DNA of 64,000 nucleotides from Amycolatopsis albispora (GTDB taxonomy: Bacteria; Actinomycetota; Actinomycetes; Mycobacteriales; Pseudonocardiaceae): the NCBI RefSeq assembly GCF_003312875.1, contig NZ_CP015163.1, positions 7,378,001 to 7,442,000 of the forward strand, written 5' to 3'. The notes beneath the pieces were generated by a model. It was given only the letters and a program-made list of their open reading frames with translations. It searched no databases and had not been told where the DNA came from. This document shows, one piece after another, positions 8,260 to 19,619 of the stretch (its first letter is position 1; each line of letters starts with the position of its first letter). The position numbers and the translations under genes were made by a program.

Positions 8260-8895
8260 GTGGACGAACCCCTGATCGAACGCACGCCCCTGCCGGACGC
8301 GCTGCCGTCGCGCCTGGCGAGCCAACTCGCCTTCCTGGCCGAGGCCGACAAGCTCAAGACCGTGCTCCGCCAGTCCCCGCTGGCCGCCGCCGGGCGGCGT
8401 GAGAACGACGCCGAGCACTCCTGGCACCTCGCGCTGATGGTCGCCGTGCTCGCCGAGTACGCCGACGAGCCGATCGACCTCGGCCGCACCATTCAACTCG
8501 TCACCGTGCACGACCTCGTCGAGATCTACGCCGGCGACACCCCGCTCTACGACGACCACGGCCGCGAAAGCCAGCAGGAACGCGAAGAAGCCGCCGCCGA
8601 AAAGCTGTTCGGCCTGCTGCCCGGCGACCAGAAAGCGCATTTCCGCGCGCTCTGGGACGAATTCGAAGCACGCGAAACACCCGAAGCGCGATTCGCCAAG
8701 GCGATGGACCGCATGCAGCCGCTCCTGCTGAACTGGCTCGCGAAGGGCGGCACCTGGCAGACGCCGGGCGTCACCGCCGCCACCGTCCGGGAACGCAAGG
8801 CCGTGATCGGCGACGCGTCCGCGGAACTGTGGGCGGCGGCACGCACCATCATCGGCGAAGGCGAGCGACGCGGCTGGGTTGCACCGTCTACTTAG
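8260..8895 (+). CDS. HD-domain phosphohydrolase (YfbR/5'-nucleotidase-like)
   Basis: 211 residues from a GTG at 8260; a GTG seven codons upstream is possible. HD-superfamily metal ligands are visible: ENDAEHSWH (His53), VHDLVEIYAGD (His84-Asp85) and a distal Asp in AKAMDRMQPLL. This pattern matches the HD_3 group that includes E. coli YfbR, which dephosphorylates deoxynucleoside monophosphates. A role in nucleotide clean-up is plausible but not demonstrated. It is transcribed toward the reductase at 8892, with a 4-bp overlap of stops. Confidence 0.8.
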   Translation: MDEPLIERTPLPDALPSRLASQLAFLAEADKLKTVLRQSPLAAAGRRENDAEHSWHLALMVAVLAEYADEPIDLGRTIQLVTVHDLVEIYAGDTPLYDDHGRESQQEREEAAAEKLFGLLPGDQKAHFRALWDEFEARETPEARFAKAMDRMQPLLLNWLAKGGTWQTPGVTAATVRERKAVIGDASAELWAAARTIIGEGERRGWVAPST

Positions 8896-9482
8896 GATTC
8901 AATGCGGGTGTAGGTGAGCACCAGCACGCCCGATTCGTACGCCGCGTGCTTGCTCAGGTGGTACCGCTCGGGCCGGAATTCCCCGTTGAACATGGGCATT
9001 CCGGCCCCGGCGACCACTGGGTGCATTTTCACCACGATCTCGTCGATTTCGTCGCGCACCGCGTTGGCCAGCGTGGCGCCGCCGACGAGCCAGATCTTCT
9101 TCCCGGCTTCGCGCTTCAACTCGCGCACCTTTTCCACCGGATCGGTGGTGACCAGTTCCACCTTGCCGCGGGCCTCGGTCATGGTGCGGGAGAAAACGAG
9201 GTGGCGCAGGTGTTCGTAGGCGTCGTCGAGGCCGACCGCGAGGCCGTTCTCGTAGGACTTCCGCCCTTCGATCACGGTGTCGAATTCCTTGTTCGGCGTG
9301 TCGCCGAGGCCGAACATCGGGCGCGCGACGGTCGGGATCATCTCCGGGTAGTCGCGCAGCAGGGCGTCGTTGTGGTCGCCCTCGTTGATGAAGAAACCCG
9401 GCACGCTCGTCGGGTCGCCGCCCTCGGCCTTGGCGATGTAGCCGTCGAGCGAGGTGGCGACGAGATAGGTCAGTTTTCGCAT
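8892..9482 (-). CDS. Dihydrofolate reductase/RibD C-terminal-like family protein
   Basis: 196 residues from ATG 9482. The start MRKLTYLVATSLDGYIA is characteristic of the RibD_C family, and VEKVRELKREAGKKIWLVGG followed by a threonine-alanine loop forms the NADPH-binding strand and glycine turn. These stand-alone proteins are presumed NAD(P)H-dependent reductases of pterin- or pyrimidine-like substrates; the substrate is unknown. It is divergent from the small secreted-type protein at 9694. Confidence 0.85.
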   Translation of the reverse strand: MRKLTYLVATSLDGYIAKAEGGDPTSVPGFFINEGDHNDALLRDYPEMIPTVARPMFGLGDTPNKEFDTVIEGRKSYENGLAVGLDDAYEHLRHLVFSRTMTEARGKVELVTTDPVEKVRELKREAGKKIWLVGGATLANAVRDEIDEIVVKMHPVVAGAGMPMFNGEFRPERYHLSKHAAYESGVLVLTYTRIES

Positions 9483-9693
9483 GGGGTCCCCTGTTCGTTC
9501 GTAACCACGACGACTGTAGTACTTCAAGTGCAGTGGTTGCAAGGGGGCCCTGTGGACGGTTCAGCCAAGCTCGCTACCCTCTCCCCCGAAGTTGAGCGGA
9601 AGCGACCGGGCTTGACACGCTCGGTAGCTTTTTGACCATCAACACGGCAAGCGTCCCTCGTTCGGGGGAGCATTCGTCGCAGGAGGCACTCCG

Positions 9694-9996
9694 GTGCGCA
9701 ACTCTTTGCCAGGCCTGATGCGGTCCGTCACGCGTCTGGCCGCCGTCGCGGTCACCCTGGTGACCGGCTTGCTTGTCGGCACGCTCGGCACGGCGAACGC
9801 CGCCGCCGCGCGTCCGGAGCCGGAGGCGATGACCTTCGGTGTGCTCGGCCCGGTCGGCCTGGTGGCCGTGGTGCTGGGGGTGCTCGGCATGGCCGCCGGG
9901 GTGCTCCGCCAGCGGAAGAAGGCCAAGGCCGCGGAGCAGCCCGCGGTGGCACCCGCCGAGGAGCCCGCACTGGCCCCGAGCCGCACACCGCACTGA
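9694..9996 (+). CDS. Small membrane/secreted-type protein of unknown function
   Basis: 100 residues from GTG 9694, with an AGGAGGC-type ribosome site about 9 bp upstream. A signal-like hydrophobic stretch spans about residues 9-36, ending in GTANAAAAR, which would fit a signal peptidase site. A second hydrophobic helix is at about 49-69, then a basic Lys/Arg patch and an Ala/Pro-rich tail. The product is probably a small membrane protein with a cytoplasmic C-terminus. I do not recognise a family. It lies upstream of fbiC, separated by 430 bp of repeat-rich DNA. Confidence 0.6.
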   Translation: MRNSLPGLMRSVTRLAAVAVTLVTGLLVGTLGTANAAAARPEPEAMTFGVLGPVGLVAVVLGVLGMAAGVLRQRKKAKAAEQPAVAPAEEPALAPSRTPH

Positions 9997-10426
9997 TCCA
10001 GGCCCACTCGCTGCGACGACCGGCTCGCGCACCGCACTGACCTCGGGCTCGCGCGCACTGACCTCGGGCTCGCGCCGGAAAGACCGGTGGGCACGCCGGA
10101 ACGATCGCGGCCCGCGTGCCGCGGGGAGCCAGGTCCAGGTGCGCGACGACCGGCCTGCGCGCCGCGGCTACGAGCCCAGGCGCCACGGCGGACCGGCCCA
10201 GGCGACGCCGCGACCCGGCCTCGTGCCGCGGGGCCGCCCGCGACCCGGCCCCGTGCCGCGGGCGACCGGCCCAGGCAACGCAGCGACCCGGACCCGTGCT
10301 GCGGGCGGCCGGGCCGCGCTCGTCCACCCATCCGGGCACCGGCCTGGTTTATTCCCCGTCGCCCGAGGCTTCTCTCACAGCGGAAGCCCTTACCGGCCAC
10401 GCGGACCCGGCCGTAGGCTCGCGATC
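9997..10426. repeat. 430-bp noncoding tract with imperfect direct repeats
   Basis: No convincing gene. GCACTGACCTCGGGCTCGCG is present twice in tandem (10034-10053, 10054-10073). A 41-bp segment beginning GACCGGCCCAGGC occurs at 10191-10231 and again, with a few changes, at 10264-10304, a 73-bp period. Further fragments of CGACCCGGCCCCGTGCCGCG recur between them. The open frames across it change composition freely and look like GC-rich noise. The fbiC promoter must lie in its last part. Confidence 0.7.
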
Positions 10427-12958
<2,532 letters not shown>

Positions 12959-13015
12959 TTTCTAGGTACCCGCTCCGGATTGTTTGTTGCCAGCCACGGA
13001 GTCAGTCTCGCTGGC

Positions 13016-13306
13016 ATGCGAACGGCGCAGAGCGAGGCCTTCCCGGCGGCACTGGACCGCGCGATCACCGAGAGCGGGCTCAGCCTGGACCGCGTGCGGC
13101 ACCGGCTGGCCCGCCACGGCGTGCGGGTCAGCCTCACCACGTTGAGCTACTGGCGCAGCGGACGAAGCCGCCCGGAGCGACCTGAGTCACTCCGGGCGGT
13201 GGCGATCCTGGAAGCGGTTTTCTCGTTGCCCGAAGGCGCGTTGAGTGGACTGCTCGGCCCGCGCCGCCCGAGGGGACGGTGGTGCGGCGCGGACCGGGCC
13301 GGTGCC
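13016..13306 (+). pseudogene. Truncated helix-turn-helix (XRE-like) regulator
   Basis: From ATG 13016, about 90 residues match the N-terminus of actinomycete XRE-like proteins: AFPAALDRAITESGLSLDRV, then the HTH-like VSLTTLSYWRSGRSRPERPE, then LLGPRRPRGRW. Family members I recall continue for well over 100 more residues. Here, after about 13290, the frame runs antisense into the S1 protease gene and the residue pattern becomes random, only stopping at 13666. I read this as a 3'-truncated relic, though a short functional DNA-binding protein cannot be excluded. Confidence 0.55.
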
Positions 13307-14065
13307 TCAGACCCCGCTGTTGGTGCGGATCCAGTTGCGGAAGTACGGCACGTCGACGTAGATCGACGGCGCGGTCGCGCAGATCGAGCCACCGCCGGAG
13401 CGGCTGGTCGCGCCGATCAGCTGCCAGGTGCCGTTGACCTGCTTGATCTCCGGCCCGCCGGAGTCGCCGTAGCAGGCGCCCTTGTTGCCGCCGGGGTTCC
13501 CGGTGCAGATCTCGCTCGCCGCGTTGATGCCGGAGCACCCGCTGTCGGAGACGATGGAGGTGTTCAGCTCCTGCAGCGTGATCGGCGCACCGCAGCCGCC
13601 GGGCTGCGGGCAGGTCTGGCCCCAGCCGATGATCCGGGTCGCGGTGCCCACCGGGCCCGAGGTTGAGGCGATGGTGATCGGCGCCTGCGGCACCGCGGTC
13701 TGCAGGCGCAGCAGGGCCAGGTCGGCGCTCGGGTGCGCGATGCGCTGCGCGACGCGGGCCACCGAGCCGCCGCTGGTGCGGTTGGTGGTGCCCACGCGCA
13801 CCTGGTACGGCGTGCCGCAGTGCTTCGCAGTGACCACCCAGGTCGAGCTGATCAGCGAACCGCCGCAGGAGTGGCCCCCGCTGGAGCTCTGCAGCGACGC
13901 CATGAACGAGTAGACCTGCGTGGCGTTGCCGCCGCCGACGATGAACGGGGTGACGCCGCCCGCCGGTTCGGCGGCGGTGTCGGCGGACGCCATGGGAGCG
14001 GCGAGCCCGCCGAGCGCGGTGACACCGGCGACAAACACGCCGGCCAGCAGGGACCGTAACTTCAT
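13307..14065 (-). CDS. Secreted S1 (chymotrypsin-fold) serine protease
   Basis: 252 residues from ATG 14065, with GGAGAA just upstream. There is a signal peptide at about 1-28 (cleavage near ASA-DT), a short propeptide, and a mature start at about FIVGGG (residue 41). The triad is visible as His82 (VVTAKHCG), Asp115 (SADLALLRL) and Ser202 (CYGDSGGP). The specificity-pocket position equivalent to 189 is Gly196 rather than the Asp of trypsin, so cleavage after Lys/Arg is not predicted. TAKHC replaces the usual TAAHC. Cysteines at 67/83, 152/158, 177/187 and 198 suggest disulfides. The gene faces the truncated regulator tail to tail. Confidence 0.92.
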   Translation of the reverse strand: MKLRSLLAGVFVAGVTALGGLAAPMASADTAAEPAGGVTPFIVGGGNATQVYSFMASLQSSSGGHSCGGSLISSTWVVTAKHCGTPYQVRVGTTNRTSGGSVARVAQRIAHPSADLALLRLQTAVPQAPITIASTSGPVGTATRIIGWGQTCPQPGGCGAPITLQELNTSIVSDSGCSGINAASEICTGNPGGNKGACYGDSGGPEIKQVNGTWQLIGATSRSGGGSICATAPSIYVDVPYFRNWIRTNSGV

Positions 14066-14223
14066 GGAGTTTCTCCTTCGCCGTGTCCGGAAGGGGAACC
14101 GGAGGTAGGTCAAACGCTAGGAATCACGGCGTGGTCACGGCGACCGCCGGAAGTAGGTGCTGTTTAACCGTTTAAGACTTTGGTCGTGGGCCATCCGCGT
14201 AACCGGAGTCCCCGCCGGGATGA

Positions 14224-15255
<1,032 letters not shown>

Positions 15256-15312
15256 CCACCGTCACCGGCCGCCGCGCGTGAACGCCGCGGCCGCCCGCGG
15301 GCAACTGTCGGT

Positions 15313-15640
15313 GTGAGTGTGACGACCGACGAGCCCGCCGAACCCCGGTGCCCCTCGATCGGCCCGAGCTGTCCGGGCCCGGTCCGAGCCGCCGCGCGGT
15401 CCTGGTTGTACGGGATCGCCACCAACCTGCTGCGCCGCCACCTGCGCGACGAGGTGCCCACCGGGCCCCGGAGCCGGTCGACGGCGACGCCGCTGGGCCG
15501 CTGCGATCGCCTACGGGATCATCGTCGACCCCGGCACCGGCCAGTTCGTCGGCGAACGCCAGCGCAAGGACGACGAGGTGTCCAGCTACACCTCGGTGAC
15601 CACGGCCGTGGTCGGCGGGCTCGGCGTGAAACCCGAGTGA
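15313..15640 (+). pseudogene. Chimeric remnant: ECF sigma-factor fragment joined to tail of another protein
   Basis: In one frame, bases from about 15385 encode RAAARSWLYGIATNLLRRH, the highly conserved region 2 end of ECF sigma factors. No sigma domain precedes or follows it. In a second frame, from about 15503, the sequence reads IAYGIIVDPGTGQFVGERQ and on to a natural stop at 15640. This resembles the C-terminus of the CU044_5270-type proteins often encoded beside such sigma genes. The simplest reading is an internal deletion that fused a sigma gene to its neighbour. Neither part can be functional. Confidence 0.55.
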
Positions 15641-16402
15641 TCACGCGTACTGGTAGCCCTTGAGGTTCCGCAGCAGCAGGTGGCAGTCGCGCAGGTGTGC
15701 GGTGTCGCTGAGCGAGCGGTAGATGCCCCACTTCGGGCGGATGACGTCGTCGAGAAAGGTGTCCCCGGTCTTGGCGGCGTCGATCACCGTGGTGCCGCCG
15801 TCGCGCAGGATCCACCGCACCCGGCCGGAGTTGCCGACCCGCTGCTCGATCTCCACGTCGATCCACTTGTGCTGCAGCGGCGGCAGGTCGACCCGGCCGA
15901 CGAGCACCTCCGGCTCGAAGATCTTGAACTCGATGGTCGGCTTGCCGCCGGTGTGCCGCAGCGACATCACCGTCAGCGGGCTGGTGCCCTTGCCGGGCAT
16001 CTTGGTCTGGAAGACGTGCGTGAAGCTGGTGGTCGCCTGGAGGCTGCTGGGGATGAACATCTGGTAGGTGACCTTCCAGGTCTCCCCGTTCCGCCAGTTC
16101 AGCACGGTCCCGTTCTGCCGCATGCCGCGGACTTCCTGGCGCTGCCGGTCGGTCGCGGTGTCGCGGTCCCGGGTGTGCATGTCGAAGCGGTAGGCGTCGC
16201 CCTGCGGGTAGATGTGCGTGACGCCGGGGTGCGAGCCGGCGCGGTCGTCTTCGATGCCCTCGAAGGCGTCCAGTCCGGTGCTGCCGGGGCTGGGGTTCCA
16301 GCGCAGCCGCCAGCTCGCCGCGTGCGCCGGGACCGCGCTCAGCATGGGGAGCGCCAGTGCGCTGGTGAGCAGCGTGCGCCTGCCGAAACCGCCGGAAACC
16401 AT
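15641..16402 (-). CDS. Secreted polysaccharide lyase-like protein (heparin lyase I fold family)
   Basis: 253 residues from ATG 16402. The N-terminus GFGRRTLLTSALALPML with AHA-A is a Tat-type signal. The mature part is rich in beta strands, with VRGMRQNGTVLNWRNGETW, KVTYQMFIPSSL, HVFQTKMPG and WGIYRS in the order seen in the polysaccharide lyase family of PF14099 (heparin-lyase-I-like jelly roll). It is predicted to cleave an acidic polysaccharide outside the cell by beta-elimination; the substrate is unknown. It lies head-on to the sigma remnant and ends immediately after it. Confidence 0.75.
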   Translation of the reverse strand: MVSGGFGRRTLLTSALALPMLSAVPAHAASWRLRWNPSPGSTGLDAFEGIEDDRAGSHPGVTHIYPQGDAYRFDMHTRDRDTATDRQRQEVRGMRQNGTVLNWRNGETWKVTYQMFIPSSLQATTSFTHVFQTKMPGKGTSPLTVMSLRHTGGKPTIEFKIFEPEVLVGRVDLPPLQHKWIDVEIEQRVGNSGRVRWILRDGGTTVIDAAKTGDTFLDDVIRPKWGIYRSLSDTAHLRDCHLLLRNLKGYQYA

Positions 16403-16460
16403 GGCCGATCCCTCTCGTTCCGTGGCGGCGGTGACGGGAGAAAACGCTTTCGCACTGGCA

Positions 16461-17117
16461 TCACAGCACCGCATCCGGTTTCGCGTCAACACGCGCGACA
16501 AGCCCGGCCAGGATGAGGCCGAGGCCGTGCTCGAACCCGGTCTCGGTGTCCGCGTCGAACATCAGCCCGATCGCCCCGGCGGTCAGCGGGTACCGCGTGG
16601 CGTCGACGAGCGTGTCCAGCCGGTCCGGCCGGTAGGGGTTCTCGTCGTAGTCCAGCCCTTGGCGCGCCTGCTCCTCGATGGTGAAGCCGATCGTGAAGTG
16701 CAGCAGCACCGGGAAACCGCGCGCGGCCTCCTCGAGCGGCAGCCCGGCGTCCTGCAACGTGCGCAGGGTCAGCTCGGTGATCCGGAACACCGCCGGGTGG
16801 GAGACGTTGGTGCCGGCCACCACGCGCGCGCCGTCGCGGTACCCGAGCATGGCCGCGCGCAGCCCCCGCGCGACCCCGGCGAGCCAGTCGGTCCACGCTT
16901 CGCCCGAGCGCGGGCCTTCGAGTCCGGTCGTCGATTCGGCCAGCACGATCTTGGCCATCTCGTCCAGCAGTTCCTGCTTGTTCTTCACGTGCCAGTAGAG
17001 CGCTGCGGCCTGCACGCCCAGCTCCTTCGCCACCGCGCGCATGGTCAGCCCGTCGAGGCCGTTCTCGTTGAGCAACTCCAGCGAAGCGCGGGCGATCACC
17101 TCGGCGTTGAGCTTCAT
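16461..17117 (-). CDS. TetR-family repressor, divergent from flavin monooxygenase
   Basis: 218 residues from ATG 17117. The N-terminal HTH (ASLELLNENGLDGLTMRAV, then ELGVQAAALYWHVKNKQELL) is of the TetR class with a TetR_C-type ligand domain, as in tetracycline repressors. It is divergently placed to the monooxygenase with 68 bp between starts, and that interval holds repeated TTAA-containing dyads. It most likely represses both its own gene and the monooxygenase until an aromatic or drug-like ligand binds. Both conclusions are from arrangement. Confidence 0.9.
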   Translation of the reverse strand: MKLNAEVIARASLELLNENGLDGLTMRAVAKELGVQAAALYWHVKNKQELLDEMAKIVLAESTTGLEGPRSGEAWTDWLAGVARGLRAAMLGYRDGARVVAGTNVSHPAVFRITELTLRTLQDAGLPLEEAARGFPVLLHFTIGFTIEEQARQGLDYDENPYRPDRLDTLVDATRYPLTAGAIGLMFDADTETGFEHGLGLILAGLVARVDAKPDAVL

Positions 17118-17128
17118 GGTTGACACCC

Positions 17129-17175
17129 TAACATCGTTAAGTGCATACTTAACACTGTTAGATTTAACGATGTTA
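17129..17175. promoter_or_regulatory. Operator region of TetR/monooxygenase pair
   Basis: TAACATCGTTAA (17129-17140) and TTAACGATGTTA (17164-17175) are exact 12-bp inverted arms. Between them TTAAGTGCATACTTAA (17138-17153) is itself a near-perfect dyad, and TTAACACTGTTA (17149-17160) is a further related half-site pair. The AT-rich cluster stands out against the GC-rich background and fits multiple TetR dimers covering both promoters. Confidence 0.75.
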
Positions 17176-17185
17176 AGGAGTGTGC

Positions 17186-18508
17186 ATGACCGACGTGGTG
17201 ATCGCCGGCGCCGGGCCGACCGGGCTGATGCTGGCCGCGGAACTGCGGCTGGCCGGGGCCGAGGTGACCCTGGTCGACCGGCTGGCCGCGCGCAGCGGCG
17301 AGTCCAGGGCGGGCGGGCTGCACCCGCGCACGCTGGAGGTGCTCGACCAGCGCGGGGTGGTCGAGCGGTTCCTGGCCGAGGGGCGCCCGGTGCAGGCCGG
17401 GCACTTCTCCGCGCTGCGGCTCGACTTCAGCAAGCTGGACACCCGCTTCGGTTACACGCTGCTGCTGATGCAGGCCGACGTCGAACGGCTGCTGGAGCAG
17501 TGGGTGGCCGAACTGGGCGTCCAGGTCCGGTGGTCGACACCGGTTACCGGGTTCCGCCAGCACGCCGACGGCATCGACGTCGAAACCGGTGACGCGACCA
17601 TTCGTGCCCAGTACCTGGTCGGCTGCGACGGTGGCCGCAGCGCGGTCCGCAAGCTCGCGGGCATCGGCTTCCCCGGCACCGACGCGACGATGACCGCCCT
17701 GCTCGCCGACGTCGAACTGGACGACCCGCCCGCCGAGTGGGTCTTCGGCGAGCGCCGCGAGCACGGCGACTTCGCGGTGATCGGTTTCGGCCCGGACTGG
17801 TATCGGCTGGTGGTCAACCAGTACGACTTCGTCGCCGACCGGACCGCGCCGACCAGCTTTGATGAGGTGCGCGCGGCCATGCTCCGGGTCGCGGGCACCG
17901 ACTACGGCATGCGGGATCCGCGCTGGGTTTCGCGGTTCAACGACACCGCCCGCCAGGCCGAGCGCTACCGCGACGGCCGCGTCCTGCTCGCCGGCGACGC
18001 CGCGCACATCCACTTCCCGGCCGGTGGCCAGGGCCTCAACACCGGTGTGCAGGACGCGGTCAACCTCGGCTGGAAGCTCGGCGCGGTGCTCGCCGGCCGG
18101 GCGCCGGAGTCCCTTTTGGACACTTACCAGACCGAGCGGTATCCCGTCGCGGCACGGGTCCTGCGCAACACCATGGCGCAGACCGCGCTCAGCCGCCCCG
18201 GTCCGCACACCGACGCGCTGCGGGCCGAGTTCGCCGGGCTGATCGACCTCGAGCCGGTCAACCAGGCGCTCGCGGGCATGATCAGCGGCCTGGACATCCG
18301 GTACCCGACCGACGACCCGCACCCGCTGGCCGGTCGCCGGGTGCCCGACTTCGACCTCGGTGACACGCGAGTGTTTTCCCTGCTGCACCAAGCAAAACCG
18401 ATCGAGGTCAAGTTCGAGGACGGGGAGCTGGAGGCGGTCGGCGTGCGGCCGGACGGGCACGTCGCCTGGGTGAGTCCTCGCGTTGCGAGCCCCCAGCGGG
18501 CTGGCTAG
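17186..18508 (+). CDS. FAD-dependent aromatic monooxygenase (rifampicin monooxygenase-like)
   Basis: 440 residues from ATG 17186, with GGAG about 7 bp upstream. Class A flavoprotein hydroxylase motifs are present: GAGPTG at 8-13 (FAD Rossmann), a DG motif in YLVGCDGGRSAVRK, and GDAAHIHFP at about 270-278, then GGQGLNTGVQDAVNLGWKL. The best family match by eye is the Rox/polyketide hydroxylase group that uses NADPH and O2. The C-terminus stops soon after RPDGHVAWV and has an odd SPRVASPQRAG ending where relatives continue for about 20 more residues, so a late frameshift is possible. The upstream dyads and TetR gene indicate substrate induction. Confidence 0.88.
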   Translation: MTDVVIAGAGPTGLMLAAELRLAGAEVTLVDRLAARSGESRAGGLHPRTLEVLDQRGVVERFLAEGRPVQAGHFSALRLDFSKLDTRFGYTLLLMQADVERLLEQWVAELGVQVRWSTPVTGFRQHADGIDVETGDATIRAQYLVGCDGGRSAVRKLAGIGFPGTDATMTALLADVELDDPPAEWVFGERREHGDFAVIGFGPDWYRLVVNQYDFVADRTAPTSFDEVRAAMLRVAGTDYGMRDPRWVSRFNDTARQAERYRDGRVLLAGDAAHIHFPAGGQGLNTGVQDAVNLGWKLGAVLAGRAPESLLDTYQTERYPVAARVLRNTMAQTALSRPGPHTDALRAEFAGLIDLEPVNQALAGMISGLDIRYPTDDPHPLAGRRVPDFDLGDTRVFSLLHQAKPIEVKFEDGELEAVGVRPDGHVAWVSPRVASPQRAG

Positions 18509-18517
18509 CGTTTGCCC

Positions 18518-19552
18518 GTGGCGAAGCGAGAAGCTGGGGAAAAGTCCGAAGAAGACAAACTGCTGCCGCGCTTGCGCCGCCAGCACGCCTGGCTGGACCA
18601 CCTGGTCAGAGCGAACGAGGCGTTCACCGAGCGGTACGGCAACCACTACGCCGCGGCGATCACCTACTTCAGCGTGCTGTCGCTGTTCCCGCTGCTGATG
18701 GTGGGTTTCTCCATCGCGGGCATGGTGCTCCAGGGCGACCAGGCCGCGCTCGACCAGCTCAAGAAGGGCATCACCGAGTCCGCGCCGGAGGGCCTCGGCA
18801 ACTTCCTGTCCACCATCGTCGAGACCGCGCTGCAGGCCGGCGCCGGTACCGGGATCTTCGGCCTGGTGCTGGCGCTGTACTCCGGCGTCGGCTGGATGAC
18901 CAACCTGCGTGACGCGCTGACCGCGCAGTGGGGGCAGGAGAAGAAGCAGCTGCCGATGCTGCCGACCCTGCTGCGCGACCTGGTCTCGCTGGTCGGGCTG
19001 GGGCTGGCGCTGGTGGTGTCGTTCGGCCTGACCGCCGCGGGCAGCGGCGTGGGCAGGCTGCTGCTCGAACTGGTCGGGCTGCAGGACCAGGCGTGGGCGG
19101 TGTTCCTGCTCCGGCTGGCCACCATCGTGCTCTCGCTCGCCGCGAACGTGCTGGTGTTCCTGTGGGTCATCGCCCGGTTGCCGCGTGAGCGGGTCAGCGC
19201 CCGCAGCGCGGTCAAGGGCGCGATCATCGCGGCCGTCGGGTTCGAGGTGCTCAAGCAGGTCACCACGGTCTACCTCGGCTTTGTCTCCACCTCGCCGAGC
19301 ACCGTGTTGTTCGGCCCGATCCTGGGCCTGCTGTTCTTCGCCAACCTGGTCTCGCGCTTCCTGCTCTTCGTCACCGCGTGGACGGCCACCGCGAAGGAGA
19401 ACGAGCGCAAGGTGGTCGAGCCGCCGGCGCCGGTGATCATCCGGCCGCGGATGGACGTGCGGCGCGGCCCCGGCGGCAAGGTGGTGGCCGGCGCGTTCGG
19501 CGTCGGTGCCCTGTTCGGCCTGCTGAGCAGGCGGCGGCGCCCGCGTCCGTAG
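18518..19552 (+). CDS. YihY/virulence-factor BrkB family membrane protein
   Basis: 344 residues from GTG 18518. A charged N-terminus precedes about six transmembrane helices, starting at NHYAAAITYFSVLSLFPLLM, the family hallmark. SGVGWMTNLRDAL and LLFFANLVSRFLLFVTAW are further conserved stretches. The tail is basic. Family members are inner-membrane proteins of uncertain function; lipid or solute export has been suggested for relatives. The usual neighbour trpS is upstream and the D-Ala-D-Ala carboxypeptidase follows after one MFS gene. Confidence 0.9.
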   Translation: MAKREAGEKSEEDKLLPRLRRQHAWLDHLVRANEAFTERYGNHYAAAITYFSVLSLFPLLMVGFSIAGMVLQGDQAALDQLKKGITESAPEGLGNFLSTIVETALQAGAGTGIFGLVLALYSGVGWMTNLRDALTAQWGQEKKQLPMLPTLLRDLVSLVGLGLALVVSFGLTAAGSGVGRLLLELVGLQDQAWAVFLLRLATIVLSLAANVLVFLWVIARLPRERVSARSAVKGAIIAAVGFEVLKQVTTVYLGFVSTSPSTVLFGPILGLLFFANLVSRFLLFVTAWTATAKENERKVVEPPAPVIIRPRMDVRRGPGGKVVAGAFGVGALFGLLSRRRRPRP

Positions 19553-19619
19553 CCAGCGGAAGAAACACACCCCATCGCGGCGCTTATGCTCGGTGAGATT
19601 TCCACACGATGGGGTGAGC

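Noticed and set aside
13016..13666. Full 217-residue regulator reading to the stop at 13666
   Set aside because: The last 120 residues are antisense to the protease and lose regulator-like character, so only the first part is listed.
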